From Mesaphorura yosii (lineage: Eukaryota > Arthropoda > Collembola > Poduromorpha > Tullbergiidae), in the NCBI GenBank assembly GCA_009869945.1, contig WIXG01000051.1, positions 124,001-188,000 of the forward strand: a stretch of DNA of 64,000 bases, read 5' to 3'. Position 1 is the first letter of the stretch, and each line of letters opens with the position of its first letter. This document shows positions 38,701 through 52,156 of the stretch, one piece after another. The position numbers and the translations under genes were made by a program. The notes beneath the pieces are model-generated. The model did no database searches. It had not been told where the DNA came from and saw nothing but the letters and a program-made list of their open reading frames with translations.

Positions 38701-40118
38701 AATGGAAGCATAAGGATACGACTAAAAGCTATACTGGCAGTGGAAGGAGCCGACCGAGGACACGATCGCGCGATTGCAAAGTTGCGGTTGTTAGAAGCAA
38801 TAACTGTTTAATAATTTCATTTCGAAAACTGAAACTCGCCGCACTTTCATAGTATTCTTAGTGTTTTACGGGTCACATTTCGTTAACCACGAACGACTGC
38901 CTTCTCCTAGTGGTGGCGGTGGCACAGCATCCCGATTCGCTGTGCATGGCGTTTGATTTATGTTTACAATAACGTCTGGTAAAAGAAACCGAAAAATCAC
39001 GTTTTACAGCTGTGGCGGCTAGATACCCTGCAATTATTATCAAGTGATAACCATGAAATCCTGAGTGACTTCTTTGAATCTTGTCTTTCTTACAGAAAGT
39101 GCAAGTTCGGATGCCAGACACATTTTATGGGAGTCATCATTCACGAGTATTCAGAAGTGAGATCAAAAGCCGTCTGCTCCGGCTCATTCGCTTGGTTCTT
39201 GGGATTAGCTGCTTAACAGCCGTAATTCTCCACGCACAAAACTCCAGCATCAAACGCCTGGCTGTGGCTGGTTTGGCCCGAATCTGTGAAATGTAATACA
39301 AGTTTGGGTGCTCGACTTCAAAAGCCGTAAATTTCGAAGACTCTTGAACGCCTTCACTATTTTAAACAACAAACAGGAAAAGGAAATACAACACAACGCC
39401 AGGAGCCAAAATCAGCAGAAACACAGAACTGAACGACCAGAATTAAGATGAAGCGAAAAAGCTGAAGATCCCGTTCATAATACCAGGACAAGACATGACT
39501 TCCGTTTCAAAGAAGACGAAAGTGCGTGTTTACCACCACAGATTAGTTTTAAATTAGCTGTATCTCCAATTTACGATATCTTATTTCCATCTTCTTTCGA
39601 GTTGAGTTGTAAAAATCGGGCAAGAGTTTAGAACCACGTAATATATCGCCGTTTTGACACTTGACAGCTGGAAGGCGTAACATTTTTGTGAGTGTTTGGC
39701 GCGAGGATTTATAATTTGTTGTCTAACATGCATTATTATCATAATGCGAATTTAACGAGTTTGATAATTAAGACGACCATCCAAGAAAGCAGTGGCAGAC
39801 GTGGAACCGAAGTTGCCGAAGAACGATCAAACAGTGCAAACGCAGGACTCGATACAGAAACCGCTGTCAACTTGCATTAGAGGTGCCAATTCTAGCTTCA
39901 TGCACATGTCTTCATTCGTACAGTTGTGACAATCATAGAAGTGACGCGTAGGAGTGCTATTTTAGTCAAAAGTCAACAGAAACAAGGCAATGCGGACATT
40001 TTCGAAGACCTCAGGAAACTAATTAAGCCCTAGACTAGACGTCCAACCAAGTGGGACCAAGACTACTTAGAAAACTCAGCAGAAAGCAGATCATAAATTA
40101 CACAGCAAAAGCAGCATC
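32772..40118. other. Gene-poor interval between lipase and stomatin
   Basis: The left end should contain the lipase 5' leader and promoter; a splice acceptor-like TTCAG lies just upstream of its ATG. From about 39360 to 40118 the plus strand is purine-rich and probably forms the 5' leader of the distal stomatin transcript. In between, the longest frames are about 110 codons or less and show no recognisable domain. One 61-codon frame starting at ATG 39111 follows a good acceptor (TTTCTTACAG at about 39096), but I could not assign it. Confidence 0.5.
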
Positions 40119-40191
40119 ATGCCGCCGTCGAACGCTGCTTTGGAGCAGCGTGCTGCGATGCGGGAGCTCACAGGATCCATGTACTCAAATT
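40119..40191 (+). CDS. STOM: Candidate distal first coding exon of stomatin
   Basis: The ATG at 40119 opens 24 codons (MPPSNAALEQRAAMRELTGS then MYSN) and stops at a strong donor, AAATT/GTAAGTGAT. It ends in phase 1, the same phase as the proximal first exon (46258-46459) and the phase required by the stomatin exon at 47043. GC content is higher than in the surrounding DNA. Joined to the body it would give a 292-residue protein, close to the 288 residues of human stomatin. The link to stomatin is inferred from strand, order and phase; transcript data are absent. Confidence 0.6.
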
Positions 40192-43100
40192 GTAAGTGAT
40201 AATCCTTAAATTAAGTCGGGTTCTGACAGAATTCATATCTCTCAAAGTTGAAAGCTGTCAAATATTCGCATTACTGTTGGAGGTTAAAGTCAGAAATTGG
40301 TTTCTATTTTTTGGCTTCGGTATTTCGTACTTTGCCTGAAATTAGAGTTCCATCTGGAGTCTCGATGAATACGAACACAAGGTCCCAATTCACCAATGTG
40401 AGATGCAGAAACAGACACGAAACACAAACCATGTCATTGTAGAAAATAGCAACAGGCAGGAAACTCACAAAAATCAATTTTCAAATGACACTTCGAACTC
40501 AGACACATTCATCATTCGCGTGTTTCACGTCAAATGCCGCGTGTACAGTGTACAAAAGGCGGGTGTGTCGGTAGGAGTAGGTTCATTAGAGTAGGAGATC
40601 AATTTCAATTATGTAATTATTACAATGCTCCTTCCGCTGAAGCAAAGCTCAACGAGGACCAAACTCGCTGCTAATTATAGCTTAGATTCTTGTACTTCTA
40701 CTGCATTGTGCTCATGTTTACTAATTTGAAGATACAACAGACTTAATTAACTGGTTGGTGGTTTCCAAGCCTAATTGACGATCCCGATCAGCCAATGTTG
40801 TTAACTCACATTGCTGATGGTCTGAAATTCTTGCACCGGAATCAGAGTATGGAATTACCCCAATTTCATAGCATTCCAACAGAAATGAAGGCGTATGGAA
40901 TAGCAACATTTGCTTAGCTGAACTCTTGCTTAGCGCTTTCCGAAGTCGAAATCGTCTAAAGCCTGGCCTATATGTCACTCTTAATACCTTATGAGTCCAT
41001 CTCTCTAATTATTCAAGTCAATGGACATTTACCGGATGTACGATGAATCAACTTTCTTTCACTTCATGGCTCATGTCTCGTACGCGTCAACTGTATTCCT
41101 TCTCAAGGGAAATTCATGCTTTGAAGACGTACGAGCATATGAGTATGTGATGCAAGCGGAACGGAATTCTCAGCTATTCAATATCTTATCTTGGTCTTTT
41201 GTCCTTTGTGCTTCTCATGCATGCCCAAGTCAGCACACAGTAAGGTAAATTTGACGGGACTTAATTTCCTGTTGACTTGCATGTCCCTTCGCTTCAGCGC
41301 AGCCAGTCGTTTTACACGAGCCCAATTTTTCTAAGAGCAGAAGTGAGCCATCGGGACATATTGTGCGGAATACAAAATGATTTTTGTTTACACTCGCCGA
41401 CATGACAAATGTGTAAAATACCAAAACTTATCAAATCTTTCACTCGTAGACCGTGTGCCAATGTTTTACAACATAGTTCGAACTATGAACTTTGTCGCAC
41501 AGTTACAAATGATTGGGCGAATGAAAACATTGGAAGTTTGTAAATATTAAGCCAGCTGCAATACGTTCGACGGCAGGTGCTCCTTGACGGCAGGCGGCAG
41601 GAGAGACCACAGCTAGGCATGTGAGTATTGGACATTCTTTCATGTAGTCTGCGTCAGCCGTAACTAAAGGATCATGCAACGCAGGTTATGTTTATTTCGG
41701 CCTTCGGCACATTTTGGAGAAGCGCGTTCTTTTCTTACTACTGTTTACTGCAATTAGTTTGGAATTGTTCTGAGATTTTTTGACCAATTTTTTCTTTGCA
41801 TGGGTACTTAAAATAACTTGAAGTAATATTGCAGCAGAAAAAAAACTGAAGACCGACGTCATACGCAAAATTAAACATTGTGATATTTGAAGCATATTTC
41901 GTGAAGTGCTACGATTTCAATTTGATACAGACTTTGTAACTTCGTATTTTTCTTATTTTCACGTATATGTATTGTGTCTTCACCAAATAGTAACAATGTG
42001 TATTATTTCTGAGACGTAGTCCGCCTGCGCTGAGTTTGAAAGTTGCTGATTTTAGACAATAGGACAGTCAGCTACCCCATCTGCAATAGCCAATGGTGGA
42101 ATCAGAAGAAGTGTTCAAAGTTTAAAAGAATACATTTCCATAAACCATTTCGCTAGAGAAAGCATCCCAGTAGCCTCTGAAAGGATGGAAAGAAGTTTAC
42201 AAGTTTGCTTGACAAGTTTTCGAGGACGTGACAGGTCGAAGTACGCTCATTTCTTTTCTCTTCCGTGTCACTTTCCCATACCCAACCAGCAAGTTGCATT
42301 TCGTTAAGGCACGTCAGTTCAAGTTATTCTGACATGGAGGCATGACACAGGTCCGCCATGCTAACGAATCTAATTCCATAAATATTCATCGACAATCGGC
42401 CATTGCGACATAAATGTAAGACGTGAAAGGACATTATAGTTTATGTGTAGCGAGAATAATTTTCTCGTTTCGAGATGTTCGTGATAAATAGCGCTTTCCA
42501 CCAAATGGAACAATAAACAGATTAATTGGCAGATAACGTCTAAAATGTCACCGATCAATTCGTTGACGGTAAAGTCGTGGATTATTTAATCTCATCCAAG
42601 GTTCAGTGACGTGAAAGTTATTTTTGGGGGTGAATTTATCGGTTAATAAAACAAATGAAACTGTACACAAATTATATTCATTATTCAGGTGCATAGATAA
42701 AATGATTATGTTAATAACCAGCTGCGTCCATAAAAGAAATGAAAGTATTAATAGACGAGCAATTAATTCAAAAAATGAAAAAGATTAAAGGACGTATTGC
42801 ATAAAATCACATAACGTCGGAATACAAATGCTCATTGGCGAACCAACTTTCTTTTCCGCGGAAGGACGACCTCACTTTCTTTTCTTCGACCAGTGGTTGT
42901 GATTTTGAAAAAATGAACAAGTACAAACGGAATTTAGTTAGCCTAGAATGTTGAAAGTTTGCCATCATTGAGTCAAACGAGCGATACTCTCAGCAATTGG
43001 ACTGCATAGCAGAAAGTGAAGTACAAAATTGAGCGAAAAAATGGAAGAAATGCTGTTTCTACTTTTGAATGACTATAATAGAAGTCATAATTTATGGACA

Positions 43101-46100
43101 GTTATGATTATTATATAAATCACCAGCTAATGCACGGGTTCGTTGGTTTGATTAACCTCTGGCGTATTAACGATATCATTTGATTGACGCATGAAAATTA
43201 TGTATAGAGTCTATGGAAAGTTGTATTAAATATATGTACAGTTTCATTTGATCTGTTAACACTTTACATTTAACCCGTTATTTTTCGTCACGCTGGCCGT
43301 CGTTAATGGCCGGACGAAGTGGACAAAATTGGCACAGTTCCTGTGAAATACGACAAAGTTACAAATACATCAATTAAACAGTAATGCCATCTAATCAATA
43401 TTCGATAGCGAAGCTACCAATTTACTTAAGTGAACACATGAATGAGCCCACTGATGCGAAAGCCCATCGGCACATAGGACTGAGGTACCCTACCGCTGTG
43501 CAAATGCAAAGAGCTAATGAAGACGTACGGTCTTAATATACTACATGTTGTTGACTGCGTATTGCTTTCACCTAATTATAAAATGAAGCTTCCTGATGAC
43601 AGTGTTTTTTCTGTGATCGATTAATAAGTAGATGGATTACTGGAACATTTCTACTATAAGTGCAGTCTGTTGTTTACGACGCTGTACGCTGCCAATGAAT
43701 CATACTGACCGCACTGACTGCTGTGTCGTGTTTTTGGTATTAAGGGGAGACCATCAGACCGCCGTTGCAGTGAAAGCCAAACTGAGCAATCTGCTAATCT
43801 GCTCAGCTTTTGTGGACAATTTGCTCAGTCTTGCTTGCATTTTCAAGAAGGTAAAAGAGCCTTCAGTGACAAGCCTACCCTGTCTGTTGTGCTCAGCTAT
43901 TGCGCACTGTTCGTGAGTGTCCTGTGATTTGCTTTCTCCTACCTGCACCTGCCAACTCTAACTCGGCCAGCATCCTGAATCACAATCAGAGGAATTAGTC
44001 TCAGCATAGCGATTGTCTCTTAACTACCAGAAAAATCTCAACTACAATACATTCTCGAACATCATCCAACTTTTAACTTCCACTCTTCATACCTGGTGCT
44101 GGTGTTTGGTCCTGGCTGGTCCTGGTCTAATGAATTCGCTATAATGATGTAACGAGGAACTTGGAACTTGGTGTTAAGTTTTCCCGTCCCTTATTAGACC
44201 ATTACACACTTGCGCAATGTGAGCACATGAACTCAATATCAAAACACTCCAAGTTTTCAATCAATTCGGGCAAAAGTTTTCCTTCCCGAAAGTGCTGTTA
44301 ACGTCGACTTGGGAAACTTCGCTTGATATGACCTAAAACAATGCCTGGATTCTTGGTATCTCTCAAACATCCAACTGCTTCATCCCTGCTCTTGTATCGT
44401 TTTTGAATTTTTCTTAACTTTAAGAATCAATATTAAAAGTCTTCATAGTATTGCATGAAATTGGTCTTGTTCTGTAGAGACTTTAAGATGCAAGCTGTGT
44501 GCTGAAAACCAAACTTTATCTGTGAGTCCTGCCAAAAATTCCAGGTATGCAAGTTTCCAAGTCGAGCGAGTATATTTTTAAAATGCTGGTGATCATTTCC
44601 ATCTTTCATTTCAATACAAGCTCACCAAAAAGATGTATGAGAGAGTAAGCTTATCTAGTCGCATATCACGGAGCTCGATATACGAATGCCGCTGAGCATC
44701 CAGGCCACAGGAGAAAGGCAGTACGATGATAAAGGTTTTGAAAGTTTGACACGTAAATATGATCATGCATTTTGCCTTGAATGTCCCTTTCAAGAAAGTT
44801 CGTCGTAGTCAAGAAGGCAGGATCGGCAGCCGACAGCGGAGGAGATTTCCACTTAAGACTTTGCAGTTCGCGTCTCATATTTTTGTTACTGAGTTTCATC
44901 AAAATCACATTTCGTCCGGGATGCTGAAAGAAAATATTTTTTAATAACAATAAGTGAACAAAAGAAAGCGTCTTGCATCTTAGATTGTGACTAAGCGTCT
45001 TTCTCCTCTTTCAAACCTCTCTCACCATGGCCCTTCTCTGAGAACGAAGAGCCTGGTTTTGCCCGTACCTGGCTTGTACAGGCACCGGGCTTTCTTGTTC
45101 CGTGGTACTCGCAACCAGTCTCTCGAATCTGAAGCTGGTTCTTGGTCCTGATCATTGCGAAGCCGCTGCGTTTCTTATTTCAAGTCCAGGCCTAGAGCAT
45201 GTCACATCAACATCTCAAACGTAATCATCTCATCTCATCTTTGAATCGGTGGAGTGTCGAAGTTGGAAGCTTGACTTTTATTTACACAGAATTGTGCAAC
45301 GAAAGATTATCGGGGTTCTATTACACATAAACAAAGTGCAAATTACAAATCGAAGTGATTTCTCAAGCAAACGACGAGATTAGACGAGAATGAGCGTGGT
45401 TTGTTCCAAGCCTAGAATTTCACGAATTTAGAGAACGCGAAAATTCAAATTGCGAAAAACGCCAACTGTCGGAGTGGAAAGTGCAGCTCACTTTGGCTTC
45501 GATACTCATTTACTAATTAATTCATGCTAATTGCCCTATTTTGGCGATAAGAATTTAATGGGTGTGACTGACGTAAGTCGAATGCAAGGAATGAATGTGC
45601 AAGGTTCGTTAAGCCACGTTTACTTTGATATTTGAATAAATAAAAGAAACCCGTCCCAGTCATTCGGTTTCGGTGAGAGTGGAATGCAATCATTGTGAAA
45701 TCCAAATAATAACTTTGTACACACCACAACTCTACAATCACTAAATCGTATCATATTCATATCAGACTGTCAGTTGCTCTCATTACATCCGAACTATTCC
45801 TTTCCGCGTGTGTGCTTCAATTCTGGTGAGGAAAGGAGAAAACTAGAAAACGCTAAACATTGCTGAATCGATACGAATTGAAGTTGAGCTATCGCCAAAG
45901 CCGAAGCCTCTCTTGTTAAAGTAAATTCAGGCTCTCCGTGCTACGAGTTCGATTTGTTTGTTGTGCTGTGGGTTGTGGCCGTGTGAAAAGTGAGCTCTCC
46001 AAAGTAGAATTAAAGTATTACAAACTTTTTACGTGATTGTGGTGTGGTGCCATCATTTCAATTGCAAAAGGTAAACCAGACACTCATCATAAAAATAAGT

Positions 46101-46257
46101 TGGCTCTCGCCAATGTGCGTCAGTGCTTCAGAAATCCGAATTCGGACTATAACACCGCGGGGAAATTATTCACACGAACACGAACCTCATATTCTATTCG
46201 CACAGGATTCACACATCATTGTTATTGGAAGTACTGTACTCGTTCCGTTCGTTTCTA
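40192..46257 (+). other. Interval between the two stomatin first exons
   Basis: About 6 kb with no supported exon. It would be intron for the distal transcript, and its right end (about 45900-46250) would be the promoter and leader of the proximal transcript. A probable leader donor, AAAAG/GTAAAC, lies at 46070. Confidence 0.5.
46048..46068 (+). repeat. 21-base exact repeat, copy in the stomatin 5' leader
   Basis: The sequence starting tgccatcatt and ending caattgcaaa is identical to 50570-50590 inside stomatin coding exon 4. It lies just before a leader donor site. A 21-base exact match between two unrelated places in 64 kb is not expected by chance. Confidence 0.7.
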
Positions 46258-49200
46258 ATGGATTATCCACCTAACGGTCATGCATCAAGTGGTGGAGGAG
46301 ACGGAACAACGAGCAGCAGCACGGCTCAGTTATTCTCTGCCTCGCAACAAGAAGTAATGGCTGAAGACACCGCTCCTGGTACAGCGACTGCTTCTAGGAC
46401 ATTACTTCTAGATAGTCAGAATACTGATCAAAGCGCGATTCTTACCTACAATTTCTTAGGTTTCCCCTATCAATATTCTTCCTGTACTTTCTGCATTTCT
46501 AGTTGATACCACGCACTTGTGTCCGTTCCTAGAATAGTGCAAATAGTGCCTTAGAATAGAAACAAACAAGAGTGGCCAATTGAACAAGCGGCTCACATCG
46601 TTCGACTGCCACGACATTTTGGCTCTAGTATTTGACGTTTATCGCTAGAATGTCACTCAATCAAAATTCGAGATCACATTTTCCTGGGTGACATTGTAAT
46701 CTTGAGGCAAGCGTCTTCCCTGAACGAGAGATTGAAAACCTCACTTCCAATTTTGAGACATTTGAAGTAGACAAGAATTGAGTCGTGGTCGTAGGCATAT
46801 CAGAGTATCGACATCATGTCAGACATCAAGTTGAGCAGACAGCAGGCACTTTAGTTAAAGAGGATAGCATTTGAAAAGGAAAGTAAAAGAAAGCTTCTAA
46901 GGTCTGCCACTTGCACGTGGTGAATTGGGAATCAATCTTGAAAAGCAATTTCTCTAATCGATTTTTTTGTGACTCAGCATTCAAGAGTCTTGCGTGCTTA
47001 CGCATATTAATCTCGACTTTTACTCTTGTTTGAAATCTCTAGCCGATGAAAATGACCTGGGATCGGGGATTGTCGGGGTTCTCCTAACAGCACTTTCCTG
47101 GTTCATCGTAATCATCACATTACCATTCTCCCTCTTCTTCTGTTTCAAGGTAAGCAAATTTGGGAACTGTGGCTATCGTCTGGTTGTTATTTAAGTTCTG
47201 GCATTGTTTTCGCCAATTTCGCGGATTCTTCCAATCAACATTGCCTAAATTTTGAAAGATTTCCCATGATCAATGATTTGGTGAAGGACCATGATTTGTG
47301 GTTGGGACATATTTATTCAATGTGATTCGTGTGATACGGAAAGCTGAATAGTCCAATGAACATGATGATGCTCGAAGCGTCATTCTAAATTCCTAAATGC
47401 GTACCCCAGTAAACATATACTTTCCTTGGGCGTTTCTTTTGAACATTCTTCTCTTACCATTTTGTGGCTTTCATTTCGGGCAACCTTGCATCAAGTGAGT
47501 AGCCATCACATGCGAACGCGCAGCCATGTCTGTCTTATTAATATTTGATGCAGGTCTTACCTCGCAATTCGCTACGCAACGGTGCTTTTGACAAACTAAT
47601 CAATATGAATTCCCAAGTAGTATCGAGTATTCAGTTCATCAGTTGTCCTAACCCAGAAAGTTTGTTCCAATGCACGACGGAACTTTCCTGTATTCTTTCC
47701 AATTGCAATATAAATATATTACGCAATTTTGTTGCGGCCAGACGCCAATTTTTGCCAATAGTAAGAAGCATTTCGTTTAATTGGCTCTCGCCACGGCGAA
47801 AGCTTATTACTTTCACGCGAGCGTGGGTCGATCAGGCTTCGATAATTACGAAGGACTCAAGATGTTGTTTGGGTCACTAAATTAAGGGAAGGGAAACAAA
47901 ACAAGGTGCAAAATTACGAAATCAATAATTCTGCTTTCTACTTTACTTCGACCTGCCATTACGACTTTCACTCTTCAAGATTCGCGAGACTGGACTTAAA
48001 TCAATACAAGGTCTACTTGCACCCTCACAGCTTGGTGGTGTGGTACTAGCGAAAACAGAATTTAATATCATGTAATTAAGGAAGCGGCGAGCAATCAACA
48101 TGAAGCGTAAATTGACCTAGAGCCTGTACGCTTAAATGAGGTGTCAATTAATGCAACGGAGTGAGAAACCGGAATCAATATTGAAATGCTATTTTCTACA
48201 GCCTGACACTGTGGATATTCATTTTATAAGCATTGCTGGGTACGGCATAAAATTAATGAATGGATGATGATTATAATGTGCCTCCAAGGAGCCAGCCTTG
48301 TTTTGCATATTCAACATTTTTCATTTTCTATCTCTTTTCCCACCAACTTGCCTACCAATCGGTGGCCACTTTTAATTACGGAAGGTTCCGCTCACACTCA
48401 AGCTGGATCGTGCACAGCAGCAGAGTCCAATGAATCTGAGTCATACCAGAGAAATTCTGCCAGTACCGCTTCCGTTTAATTAAATATCGGAAGTGCAAAG
48501 TGAAAATTCTGGTACAACAACCGCAGGTTATTATTAATTCAATATCCCATAATCCCACAATTAGATTAGTAGTGACGGTTTCATGGGCTACGTGAAAGTA
48601 TGCACCGCGATTTAAGAAGCATAGTGGTATCATTGTCAAGAAAAGGTTTCCGTTCTCTTTGATTTCGTGGTGCAAATGATACGAATAATCGCAATGGAAG
48701 CGGGACTCGGTTCGGAAAGCATTGCCGTGTGACGTCGTCCAGTATTTAGTGAATTATTTTTTACCAGATACGCGACCATTCTTCATCCTTTACTGTCAAC
48801 TACGCTAATAATAACATCATTGCATCAACACAGAGATATCTTTTCATCTGTGAATGCTTCTGTCGTTGAGAGTCGTCGTCAAGCTTCCTTTCACTTCATT
48901 TATTTCACTTATTTTCACTTTCGGTTTGACGTGAGCTGTATGAGCTGCGGCTGCACTGCGGTCTTGAGCCAAAGCTAGGGACTGGAAATAATAAGAGTCA
49001 CTCCGCTCAGCACTAAACGTATGGCTCAAGAAGAAAATTGCTGGAGTGAAATATTCAGGATGAGTGCTTCTAGCTAATAAATAATCTGAATTCTGTGCAG
49101 AACGAACTACGGAAAGCGAAATGTGTTTCTGCTTGAAAAAGCAGTGCACTGAATTGTTAGAACTAAAGTTGAGAGTTCTTGGGATTTTTAAGTTTGAATG

Positions 49201-52156
49201 CCTTATGCCTTTAGCAATGGAGAAATGGAATGAAAGGCAAGATTTTGATATTTGCTTTGCTTTTATTTGAACATGGAAGGTAAAGTCCATCGTACGAGAA
49301 GCATGCAATGCTTTCTCAATTGCAATGAACTTACAGTGAACGTCCATTGTATCTGTTGTACCTGTGCTTCGTATGACCCATCGGAGTGTTCAGCAAAAGA
49401 GGATTTCAGCTTTCACAGTACGTGCAATGTGAAATGAAATGAAACCATCGATCAATACTTTTAGTCTTCCATTGTTTTGTTTTTGAAAAATATGGCATTG
49501 GCAAGGGTACGCAATTCAGGAGTCGATGATGGCATTTCAAAGTACTTGAAATTGTCAAGCACACAACCATCAAGCCCATGGCGAGTGTTCCTACAATGCT
49601 TAAAGCATTTTCCGTGTGTTGCGGAGCATAGTTTATACACAATGGCACGTTGACGCCTTTCATGCGATATTTCAGGCAAATTGTATTACGAAAATTTCGC
49701 ATTCACATTTTGTGATTTTACCATGTAGTCACCTCACATTTCCAACAGAAGAAGGGAAGAGTACGGTGAAATGCGATAATGTGTTTTTAGACATTTTCGG
49801 CTTCGACAAAACTTTCTTCTGCAATATTCCGTTGTAATGGCACATGATAAAAGTACACAATACGATAAGCGATAAGTATTTTCCCTTATCCGATTCCTGG
49901 CGTAGTGATGTGTCAAGTTGGGAAATCTTGTAAAGCTTCAGTGGAACAACTTTTCCAAAATACGTCGCTTGCGTAAGGCTTCCACGGGTATATTGAGACC
50001 GAAAGCTGAACGCTCATGTGAGAAAAGTGAAGGCCGTATTTCTTTTTTGACATGTCGGTTACTCCTACAAAGTATTAAAATGTGCGCACATATGTAATGC
50101 AGTCTGGGATTCTAACAGGTGGTGCAAGAGTATGAACGAGCTGTGATTTTTCGCTTGGGTCGCTTGCAGTCTGGAGGATCAAGAGGAATATTTTTCGTTC
50201 TGCCCTGCATCGAGAGCTACTCAAAGGTTGATTTGCGAACAAGTTGCTTTGATGTTCCACCTCAAGAGGTAAGAAAGAACTTTTGTCTCTCGCGCGCCTT
50301 TTATCGTTCGTTTTGCTCTGCATGCTGGTGCATTCAGAATGAATTCGTGAAGAGGAGCAATTTTCTCACTCATCTTCAAACGAAAACTTCTCCTCAGAGA
50401 CCCATTTCTTTTCCGTATCCGAGCCCGACTCTTTCATCTCGCCAAGCCCTTTTAATTAACATTCTTTCCACAGAAAAAGCAGGATTATTTTTGTTTTCTC
50501 GTTCTAGGTGTTGACAAAAGACAGCGTCACGGTGAGTGTGGATGCTGTCGTATACTACAGAGTGAGCAATGCCATCATTTCAATTGCAAATGTGGCCAAT
50601 GCTCACCAGTCAACAAGGTAGGTCAATAAGCATAGTAGGTGATGTCAAGTATGGTTGTAAGATATTTCGTACATGGGAGCGACGTTTAAACGGTGATAGC
50701 AGCAAACAGAGCAGCCACGTTCAATCTCAGTTTGTTTTCATTTCCTACTTACTAGTTTCACAGTAGGAGCGGAAGTAATAACAGTTAAAGTAAATTCTTG
50801 GACGGTCAATTAGCATATCTCTCAGGTTGCATATAATTTTTTGGAACCTAATTCTTTTTTCTAATTGCATACAAATTCTCATCATCGTCAACAAGACTGC
50901 TCGCCCAAACAACACTCAGGAACATACTGGGAACAAAGAATCTTCACGAGATTCTCAGTGAAAGAGAAGGAATCTCAGTCGCAATGCAGGTAAATCGACT
51001 CAAAGCCACAAAATATGATGCGTGACAACTTGACCCGAATCTATATAGCGGACATCGCTGATGAGAATAGTACCTTGTTGACAGGTAGAATTTAGCTTGG
51101 AAGTTTTAATACCTGGCTCAGACGTTATTATCTGACGTTCCTAGCAAAAGTTCTTTAGCACAAAGGCACCGGAGTGCTGAGAAGCTGCGATATTTTAACT
51201 AAGGCTTAGCACGATTTGCAAGCTTAATCCCATTTGCATCCAAAATAGAATTTATTTGACAGTTCCCATTATAATACGTACCATGATCTTTGTGTTTACC
51301 GTCAGCCAACCCCCAGAGCAGAGATAGCACTGAGGTTTCTCAGTTTCTCCCACCGAAAGGAATTTTGTCGGCATCTTTCTCAAATTTCGGTGAAACTAAA
51401 TTTTCTAATTCCCGCAGAGCTCACTGGATGTAGCCACCGAGCAGTGGGGAATCAAGGTGGAACGAGTGGAAATGTAAGTTAATTTTATGCTCAGGAATGC
51501 TTTCATCGTGCTTCTCTTTTCTTTCATACGAGGTTTATGATCATACGAATGTTATTTATGAAAATCAGATACGAGCACAATAAAAATTACTACTTCCCAT
51601 GTGAAGATAAGATTAAAAGGGAAGAAATATTGAGTTGTTTGTTGACTGCACTCGTCTATCGCAACATCCGAATCTTGTTTTGTATGATCATAAATCTTTT
51701 ATGACTCCTATAAAGATTGATGTACGAGAATTTTCGATGCATTTTACTTCCTACTCAATATTTTATTTTTATTTTGCTTTCTCTCAACAGAAAAGATGTT
51801 CGCCTCCCGGTTCAATTACAGCGGGCCATGGCAGCTGAGGCTGAAGCGTCTCGAGAAGCAAGGGCGAAAGTCATCGCGGCCGAAGGTGAACAGAAGGCCT
51901 CGCGTGCTCTCAAGGAAGCTGCCGACGTAATGGCGGAGTCACCAGCAGCACTTCAACTCCGTTATCTCCAAGTATGATGAAAAGGGTTCAAAGTTTACTT
52001 TTCTTTTGGGTCCGTCTTTAATTAAGTGGTGGTTCTATTCTCTTGCAGACGCTAAACACAATATCAGCGGAGAAGAATTCTACAATAGTATTCCCATTAC
52101 CGGTTGATCTAATCATGAGTTTCATGAACCGTTTGGGCGCCTTGGCCAAGGAGTAG
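46258..52156 (+). CDS. STOM: Stomatin, band-7/SPFH membrane scaffold protein
   Basis: Oligomeric protein on the inner face of cholesterol-rich membrane that modulates ion channels. Exons: 46258-46459, 47043-47149, 50119-50268, 50508-50617, 50896-50989, 51418-51473, 51791-51971, 52049-52156; phases agree and give 335 residues. The body has the hydrophobic hairpin (about residues 77-102, with the conserved Pro 95), then [16 protein letters not shown], the SPFH core with [15 protein letters not shown] and LLAQTTLRN, the coiled-coil [20 protein letters not shown], and the C-terminal FPLPVDL segment. Relative to human stomatin, two residues are missing in the loop GGSRGIFF (human GGAKGPGLFF). The first exon ([14 protein letters not shown]...) is low complexity and specific to this form. 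Its donor, TTAG/GTTTCC, is weak; an earlier in-phase GT in CCTG/GTACAG is an alternative. A distal first exon at 40119 can replace it. Confidence 0.92.
47150..50118 (+). other. Long stomatin intron
   Basis: 2.97 kb between the membrane-hairpin exon and the SPFH start exon. Open frames here are short and unsupported. No nested gene or repeat element was recognised. Confidence 0.6.
50570..50590 (+). repeat. 21-base exact repeat, copy in stomatin exon 4
   Basis: The coding copy of the 21-mer also present at 46048-46068 in the 5' leader. Here it encodes the block AIISIA of the SPFH domain, a region conserved in the family, so this is likely the older copy. Confidence 0.7.

Noticed and set aside
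39111-39296. Small 61-codon frame with a hydrophobic stretch after a good acceptor
   Set aside because: No similarity, no matching donor or downstream exon, and it may simply be leader sequence of stomatin.
45217-45240. Short CTCAT repeat
   Set aside because: Only about three to four units; a trivial microsatellite.
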